From Pogonophryne albipinna (taxonomy: Eukaryota > Chordata > Actinopteri > Perciformes > Artedidraconidae): a stretch of DNA of 64,000 nt. The notes below the pieces were generated by a model. That model was not told the DNA's origin. It worked only from the letters and a program-made list of their open reading frames with translations, and did not search any database. Of this stretch, positions 58,501-64,000 are shown in pieces. The position numbers and the translations under genes were made by a program. The DNA lies in contig CM053250.1 of NCBI GenBank assembly GCA_028583405.1, positions 41,628,283 to 41,692,282 on the forward strand, given 5' to 3'. Positions within the stretch are counted from its first letter, which is position 1; each line of letters starts with the position of its first letter.

Positions 58501-60966
58501 TTTCCATTAAAAGTTGCACTGTTGTAGCTTCAGTGGTTCAGGTTACAGTTACATAGCAGTGAATATAAACAGACTGATTAATGTGAATATTACTGTAAAC
58601 TAACCTGTGTAAAAGTTTCTTGAATAAATGTAATTTTTTTGGTGGAAGAAGCATGTATCATTTTTTTACCCTGCCCCTCACAGAATCGGAATTGAGAACC
58701 GTTAAGAACCGGAATCGAAAAGTAGAATCGGAATCGGAATCAGAATCGTGGAAATTCAAACGATACCCAACCCTACTTATGCGGATGGGGGATATTTATC
58801 AGCTGCTTGTGACAGTCAGACAATGAAAACTTTACAGCGGCCGCTGCCGCAAGTTAACGGGAGAATAAACTCCGGTAGACGAGCAGCACTGCAGCGGGCA
58901 GTAATGCAGCTGAACCACATTAATAAATAATACACCACGACACTCTGGAGAAAGGTACAAGGTTGGAGAAGTAGTTCTTTAATTTAATCTGGCATCGTAT
59001 AATTAAAAACTACCCGACGCAGTCCTCTATTGATGTTGTTGTGAGCGGTGTTGCTTAGAAAATCAGCGACGTAAAACGCTGTGTGGGTCATAAGAAGGCA
59101 CGTAAGCGGTTACGTCATGATGCAATAATTCACCTTTGAACCTGCATCTGTAACAATGAGTGGACCAAAGAAAATAAAAGTCAACATTGAGTGCCGAGTG
59201 TATAATGAGGAGTGGACAGCTAAATATTTTTTTACCGATCTGCTACTGGCCCGGCCCGTCTGTCAAATTTAAAACTCATAGTGGCCCCCGAGCCAAAAAG
59301 TTTGCCCACCCCTGCTCTACTCACTCATCAGTGAGTTGTGCAGCTTTAGATGAAATTGTTGCCTCTAAATGAATACCACACAAGACTGAAATCAACTGAG
59401 CAAAAGTAAAAAGTTTTCACAATATGTGTTTTAATCCCAGAGCCATGGGCGTAATTTCCACTGGGGACAGGGGGGACATGTCCCCCCCACTTTTCAAAAT
59501 CCCATTTGTGTCCCCCCCAATTTTTAAATGAGATGATTATTAGTTTTTTGCGCAAGCGGTCATCGTCACGGAGGAGCGTCTGTGTGTGTGGCGCGAGCGC
59601 ATCTTGTGAGAGAGAGATAGAAAGAGAGAGAGACATAGAGAGTTACGGGGGTTGTTGTTAGCATTTGGTGCTAGCTCGGAGCTAACGGAGATTAGTAGCT
59701 GTTTCAACAATAAGGAGAGGGAGAGCTCTTTCCTGTCGGACTTTGAGAGAGAGAGGAGAGAGAGACTGAGAAAGTTACGGGGGTTGTTGTTAGCATCTGG
59801 TGCTAGCTCGGAGCTAACGGAGATTAGAAGCTGTTTCAACAATAAGGAGAGGGAGAGCTCTCTCCTGTCGGACTGAGAGAGGTAACGTCAGCTCAGGGAG
59901 TCTAAGTTATCTCAGTGGGTCTCAAACGGTTTGGCCATCTATGTAATATTAGTTGTATATAAAATAAGTTAAGAAATCATTCCAATGTGTACTATAGGTC
60001 AGTACAAAATAAAAAACACAGTTTGAAAGGGGAGTGATTAGTCAAATATGCATAAATAAAAAGAAAGAATGCAGACTAGGTAAAATAAAGATAGGAGAGA
60101 GGAGTTGATCAAATATGTGTTATTAGTTGTGAGCATATTCTAATTTATTATTGAAATATATACAGTTCTGTTTCATATTAGTGTTGAGAGCTGTATCCAT
60201 ACATCTCTTAATGTTGCCCTCAAAGTGCACCAGATTGATGCTTTAACTTCAATGTAAAGAAAACAATCTTCCCGGGGTGCATGCCCCCGGACCCCCCTAG
60301 AGGATGTGAGGTCATCACAAATAAAACAGGTTCACATGGATAGGACACTAGATAAGTGTGCACACTCATTATATACACTACACATTTGTCTTGGATTAGT
60401 TAACACTATAGTCCCTAATATATTTGTAGAAAGGCAGGAAATGGAATTAAATTGAGAAAATGTTTCATTGCGGGAGACCCCCTGTTTTGTGTCCCCCCCA
60501 CTTCTCAAACCAAAGTTACACCCTTGCCCAGAGCAGATGACACTTACACACTGATCCTGGTACTGAGGGAGTTTACTTGGAAAGAATTTGCAGATTTTAC
60601 ACACAGTCTCAACCATTCCTCGCCTCTCTGTGAGCATCCACATGATGAGCTGGAAGAAGACACATTACAAGAGATGGAGATTAGCATAAAACACTGGAGA
60701 TGGATTTCCCCTGCATGTTGAATGATGCGATTCGTCTCCTACCAGGGTCTTGAGGCCGAACATGACCTTCATGTGTTTGATGGGAGTCACCAGGCTGGGC
60801 AGAAGTCTGTGTGTGTCTTCCAGAAAGTTCAGTGCTCTCTCAAAGTGCTGCGTGTCTCTGCTCTTCACGATGGAATAAACATGAGCAGAGGAAACACGCA
60901 GCCTCCACGGGTCCTCCATGCTCAGAGGCTGAGAGCCCACGTCCGGCCAAGAGGAGGGGTCCACAA
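47950..60966 (-). CDS. tinf2: TERF1-interacting nuclear factor 2 (TIN2), shelterin subunit
   Basis: TIN2 bridges TRF1, TRF2 and TPP1 in the shelterin complex that protects telomere ends in the nucleus. Seven coding exons on the minus strand (60919-60743, 60649-60548, 55655-55554, 51930-51823, 51640-51527, 50416-50308, 49574-47950) have AG/GT borders and compatible phases, giving 778 codons. Residues 1-237 are helical and match the TIN2 TRFH-like N-domain (WRLRVSSAHVYSIVKSRDTQ, HFERALNFLEDTHRLLPSLV, MKVMFGLKTL, EEQYGEHYAQKVEDRLLHYL). The single last exon adds 540 Ser/Pro-rich, probably disordered residues with an acidic EEEEEEG run. Human TIN2 is 354-451 residues, so this tail is long. No FxLxP TRF1-binding motif was evident by eye. 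Identity rests on the N-domain. Confidence 0.8.
49675..49895 (+). mobile_element. 3' tail of a fish SINE/LINE family
   Basis: TGCTCTCCCTGAGGTTTCTC, GATGTGAGGGTCTAAGGACA and the end TAAATAAACATTGATTGATT are a conserved fish retroposon tail. It lies in the last tinf2 intron; a related tail is at about 2470-2700. Confidence 0.65.
50308..50416 (-). CDS. tinf2: tinf2 exon (36 codons, phase 1 exit)
   Basis: ILKKASPVTEEEKLLLEVIT then SDSKSIAANLKKLLHC, between GAGGCAG and GTAATT. Confidence 0.8.
50520..51500. other. tinf2 intron, nothing identified
   Basis: AT-rich intronic sequence without recognised coding or terminal repeats. Confidence 0.5.
51527..51640 (-). CDS. tinf2: tinf2 exon (38 codons)
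   Basis: NHMEEQYGEHYAQKVEDRLL then HYLQQLETVLPGDTHIDK, parallel to the EQEYGEPFL..LEKALP region of mammalian TIN2. Borders TTTCAG and GTGTGT. Phase 0-0. Confidence 0.84.
51823..51930 (-). CDS. tinf2: tinf2 exon (36 codons)
   Basis: LYTLREHARKFFREGLDGAG then ELETSGTQDLSPLCQK, between ATACAG and GTGAAC. Phase 0-0. Confidence 0.8.
52190..52640 (-). pseudogene. LINE fragment (endonuclease end to pre-RT linker)
   Basis: On the minus strand, TLPRTPFGKSDHISLLLLL carries the SDH motif of APE endonucleases. It is followed by VTRSIQRWSEES-type text, FEDENINTHTDRVICYIGKC and TFPNQKPWINSEVRTKLKA, the linker that precedes the RT in a common fish LINE. Lacks RT. A short (CAG)n tract lies inside. Confidence 0.75.
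52640..53258 (-). pseudogene. Tc1-type transposase remnant
   Basis: Contains PGRGRKRKLPATATRFLRRP (helix-turn-helix linker), WNSVLWSDETKLEHLGPMDQ, VKHGGGSVMLWGC and FPQDNDPKHTSK, the catalytic landmarks (second and third acidic positions) of Tc1 transposases. N-terminal part is short and the C-terminus breaks near 52640 where a LINE fragment begins. Not functional. Confidence 0.85.
54879..54950. repeat. Perfect inverted repeat, 32-bp arms
   Basis: AAAAAATGTAGTAAGAAATC.. and its exact complement are separated by 8 bases (CCTATAGT). The arm sequence is part of the hAT family, here meeting its own inverted copy. Confidence 0.9.
55130..55215 (+). other. tRNA-like B box, possible tRNA pseudogene
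   Basis: GAGGTTCGATTCCGACCTG looks like a T arm with B box GGTTCGATTCC. The rest does not fold into a convincing cloverleaf by eye, so I do not call a tRNA. Confidence 0.25.
55554..55655 (-). CDS. tinf2: tinf2 exon (34 codons)
   Basis: SQHERFLMRKNHVEFKALAQ then TLAMDKDKREDYIT, between GCACAG and GTATGT. Phase 0-0. The 4.9-kb intron before it holds the nested hAT elements. Confidence 0.82.
56867..57215. mobile_element. hAT MITE, copy 1 (level 4)
   Basis: Element 56875-57207 starts CAGTGCTTCTCAAAGTGTGG and ends TTTGAGAAACACTG. Perfect 8-bp duplication GCCTAGGG on both sides. Confidence 0.92.
57519..57888. mobile_element. hAT MITE, copy 2 (level 4, inverted)
   Basis: Element 57527-57880 is the reverse complement of copy 1, starting CAGTGTTTCTCAAAC and ending TTTGAGAAGCACTG. 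Perfect 8-bp duplication CTCTAACG on both sides. Confidence 0.92.
59157..59250 (+). pseudogene. N-terminal scrap of a GTF2IRD2/Charlie-like hAT transposase
   Basis: ATG at 59157 begins MSGPKKIKVNIECRVYNEEW and continues TAKYFFTD before running into the right TIR. The start resembles the MA..KKRKVDxECR..W..KYFF opening of Charlie-family transposases and their domesticated relatives. Everything downstream, including the BED finger and catalytic core, is missing. Confidence 0.65.
59436..60534. mobile_element. Non-autonomous hAT element in a tinf2 intron
   Basis: Element 59444-60526 starts CATGGGCGTAATTTCC and ends GGTTACACCC-like (AAGTTACACCCTTG). Perfect 8-bp duplication CCCAGAGC at both flanks. 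Holds a tandem pair of ~123-bp units (59640-59880) and a ZMYM1-type hAT 3' region (59930-60310), in the same orientation as 27940-28260. Confidence 0.88.
59640..59882. repeat. Two tandem ~123-bp units
   Basis: GTTACGGGGGTTGTTGTTAG to CTGTCGGACT is repeated with a few substitutions. A diverged single unit is at 57490-57960. Confidence 0.85.
60548..60649 (-). CDS. tinf2: tinf2 exon (34 codons)
   Basis: LIMWMLTERRGMVETVCKIC then KFFPSKLPQYQDQC, between TTCCAG and GTAAGT. Phase 0-0. Its upstream intron is only 93 bp. Confidence 0.82.
60743..60966 (-). CDS. tinf2: tinf2 exon with the conserved start
   Basis: The acceptor CACAG ends at 60967. ATG at 60919 gives MEDPWRLRVSSAHVY, aligned with the start of the TIN2 domain. 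The donor GTAGGAGA follows 60743. The 47 bases before the ATG are open in frame, allowing an upstream coding exon. Confidence 0.82.
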
Positions 60967-61019
60967 CTGTGAGGAACATCAGATTCAGAAACAGGTTTGT
61001 GACCAGGTAGGTTGACACG

Positions 61020-62260
<1,241 letters not shown>

Positions 62261-62261
62261 A

Positions 62262-62387
62262 ACCTTGCTGTATGTCCATCATCCTGTGAGCCCAGACAAA
62301 CTCTATGATCCACAGCGGTCCTCTGGGGCAGGTCAGTGAACATGGATCTCTTCCTTCCATCAGTGAACATGGACCTCTTCCTTCCAT
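62262..62387 (-). CDS. Possible upstream coding exon of tinf2
   Basis: A minus-strand frame beginning MEGRGPCSLMEGRDPCSL continues TCPRGPLWIIEFVWAHRMMD then IQQ, ending at an AAG|GTTAGT donor at 62262. Spliced to the acceptor at 60966 it stays in frame through VDPSSWPDVGSQPLS into the conserved MEDPWRL. This would add about 57 residues partly coded by the minisatellite. Two of the five repeat units carry TGA in this frame, which caps the extension. It may instead be 5' UTR. Confidence 0.4.
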
Positions 62388-62470
62388 CAGTGATCATGGA
62401 CCTCTTCCTTCCATCAGTGAACATGGACCTCTTCCTTCCATCAGTGATCATGGACCTCTTCCTTCCATCG
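62336..62470. repeat. 27-bp minisatellite, five units
   Basis: The unit GTGA(A/T)CATGGACCTCTTCC TTCCATCA-type alternates GTGAAC and GTGATC variants. It lies in the putative first exon of tinf2. Confidence 0.92.
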
Positions 62471-62900
62471 GAGGCTCAGCGACAGAGCGGCCGACTGCTC
62501 CTCTTTAACCCCTTCATGAATGGGCTGCTCCCGCCCCCCGAGCTGGACCTCAGGACATGTTGCGGCAAGTTTACGATGTGAAGTCATGGATGTATAATAA
62601 GAGTGTGAAGTTGTGAACGTCCCGGTTCTGGGACTGTTTGCAGATCGTTCCGTTTTTGAAAACATTACAAATTACATCCTTGTCAAACTCACTGGCAGTC
62701 AAAATAAAGGTTCGTAAATAAACAGTTCTATTATATAAGGTTGTGATACAACATGTATACTTTTATTTTGAAGTTTGCTGTTCTGTTGCTGACCCGGAAG
62801 TAGTTAAACCGCGCTGTGAACATCTCTTTCCCTGCTTTCATCTTCAGCTCTGAATATGTGCTGCTTTTTAGTCAGTATGGAAGCCTAACACTTTGTAAGG
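62471..62900. promoter_or_regulatory. Probable divergent promoter region between tinf2 and the right-hand gene
   Basis: It separates the minus-strand tinf2 leader from a plus-strand first exon. That exon probably ends at a donor following CACTTTGTAAG (about 62900, GTAACG). GC-rich patches (62480-62580) lack a clear TATA box. Inferred from gene arrangement only. Confidence 0.4.
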
Positions 62901-63813
62901 TAACGAATATGCAAGTATTCTAATGTGCTCGGCTTGTATAATGAGTAGTGTGTCGCAAATACAGTAACTAACTAATATTTTAGCTTGTGTCTGGTTGTAG
63001 CGGTCAAAGGGGCGCGCATGATTCATTGCACCTGCGTACACCTTCGGCGGTGTTTGACGTGCTGCGAAGCTGAAGCGTTATCTGTAGAACGGAATAAACG
63101 TCAATCAACACACCACATACAGTGCTAAACCTTTGTGCTAAACCCCGTTGGTAGTAGACAGTGTGGCACTCCATTGTGTTTGTGTTTTATCTAAAAAGGC
63201 GTATACCATCTGTCAAATTTGAAATATGTTATATCTATATATTTTCACAACTTTGAGTAATTGCATCTATAATGAAAGTACAAAACGTTTAGGTGAAACC
63301 TCCATGAAACTACACCCTGGTTGAGGTTCGTCATACTGACATACTTATGCTCTGGACCTTTTTCAGGGTTTGTGCAAACCCTTTTGTTCTAAGTAAATGA
63401 AAGGATAATGCTACAGGATGCAATAATATTTAGCACATTAGTGTAATTGCAACTGTCAACAGTTTGGAAATGTCCTTCTCCTGTTTCAACAACACATTGA
63501 CTTTGTCCACACGCCAGGCCATGGAGAAATGCTTTTCTAAGATTGTCATGAGATCATTCTGGAGGTATCACCCCAGCCCACCCATACTGCTGTGAGGCTG
63601 TTCTAACAGCAGATCAAGGCTTATTGTTAAGGAATAATGGGTTCTACATTCACTTATAGCTGTTTTATTTGTCTGCCCATATACTTAGGTATATTTGGTG
63701 TATCTAAGTTTGGTCCTGAATATAAACTCCTCTTGTCATCAAAACTCATAGATCTCATAAATGTCTTAATGACTCAACCACATTATTAGTTCTTGTTTTA
63801 TTTGTTCCTACAG
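62901..63813. other. Probable first intron of the right-hand gene
   Basis: Bounded by a donor-like GTAACG near 62901 and a TTTGTTCCTACAG acceptor at 63813. No coding or repeat recognised. Confidence 0.4.
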
Positions 63814-64000
63814 TGCTGTATCACCCACCCCCCTTCATGTGAAACTTCATCCCAGCTGCAGCCTCTCCATGAACACCACATCATGTGTGTTTCTGCTCCA
63901 ACTGTCCAGGAGGGGGTTCAGGCTTTGTGCGTCCAAAGCCCCCCGCTGCAGTTCCGGGGCCCCGAGGTTAACAACAATGACTTCCTCTTGGCCTCCACAT
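63814..64000 (+). CDS. First coding exon of an unidentified, probably mitochondrial protein (runs off the window)
   Basis: After the acceptor CTACAG the ATG at 63869 opens a frame reading MNTTSCVFLLQLSRRGFRLC and continuing with ASKAPRCSSGAPRLTT to the window end. It is rich in Arg, Ser and Leu and lacks acidic residues, as in mitochondrial targeting peptides. I cannot name the gene. The in-frame codons upstream of the ATG in this exon contain no stop, so a start further upstream is not excluded. Confidence 0.45.

Larger units (their letters stand above)
56617..58783. mobile_element. Second hAT element (level 2)
   Basis: Element 56625-58775 starts TAGGGTTGGGTACCGAGAAC and ends CGATACCCAACCCTA. 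The flanks CTTATGGG / CTTATGCG match at 7 of 8 positions. Subterminal GAACCGGTTCC and GAACCGGAATCG repeats. Confidence 0.8.
55935..59322. mobile_element. Outer hAT-Charlie-like element (level 1 of nest)
   Basis: Element 55943-59314 starts CAGGCATGGGCAAACTAAGG and ends AAGTTTGCCCACCCCTG. The perfect 8-bp duplication CTCTACTC is at 55935-55942 and 59315-59322. A plus-strand remnant near its right end reads MSGPKKIKVNIECRVYNEEW, like the N-terminus of GTF2IRD2/Charlie-type transposases, so the body of the gene is deleted. Confidence 0.9.

Overview
The window looks like ray-finned fish (teleost) nuclear DNA. The evidence is intron-split vertebrate genes with good GT/AG sites, long (CA)n microsatellites, fish-type LINE/SINE tails, a chromodomain Ty3/Gypsy element and a very high density of hAT, P, Tc1 and TTAA-type DNA transposons. 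No bacterial or plasmid features, CRISPR arrays or intact tRNA genes were seen.

Host genes lie only at the two ends. On the left (1..~5620, minus strand) are the first six coding exons of tyrosine aminotransferase (tat), with a TATA/CCAAT promoter and a 5' non-coding exon; the 3' exons lie beyond base 1. On the right (47950..~62500, minus strand) is a seven-coding-exon gene that I identify as tinf2 (TIN2, shelterin), with a possible extra upstream exon carrying a 27-bp minisatellite. At the right edge (62800..64000, plus strand) starts a divergently transcribed gene whose first coding exon looks like a mitochondrial targeting sequence; its identity is unknown.

The 42 kb between tat and tinf2 hold no host gene I can support and are almost wholly mobile DNA stacked in layers. 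(a) 6010-9985: a palindromic element with four nested MITEs. (b) 10010-19060: a defective L2-like LINE (minus) split by an almost pristine Gypsy chromovirus (11573-16861; LTRs differ at 1 of 414 sites; 5-bp TSD). (c) 20728-28999: a TIR element encoding decayed CXC-domain protein fragments, itself hit by a MITE and by a 4.1-kb hAT element (24389-28470) whose transposase has one frameshift. (d) 29545-37944: a THAP/P-element-like transposon with an 8-bp TSD, interrupted by a long-TIR element (30905-34470) and by a hAT (35069-36368) inside its THAP exon. (e) 38000-41400: hAT scraps. (f) 41415-44915: the 3' end of an LTR element with proline-rich VNTR reading frames. (g) 45624-46422: a hAT carrying a TTAA MITE.

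The tinf2 introns hold further nests: a Tc1 remnant with a LINE fragment (52056-53601), a four-level hAT nest (55943-59314), another hAT (59444-60526) and a ~180-bp (CA)n tract. Flanking target-site duplications let the order of insertion be read directly for most of these.
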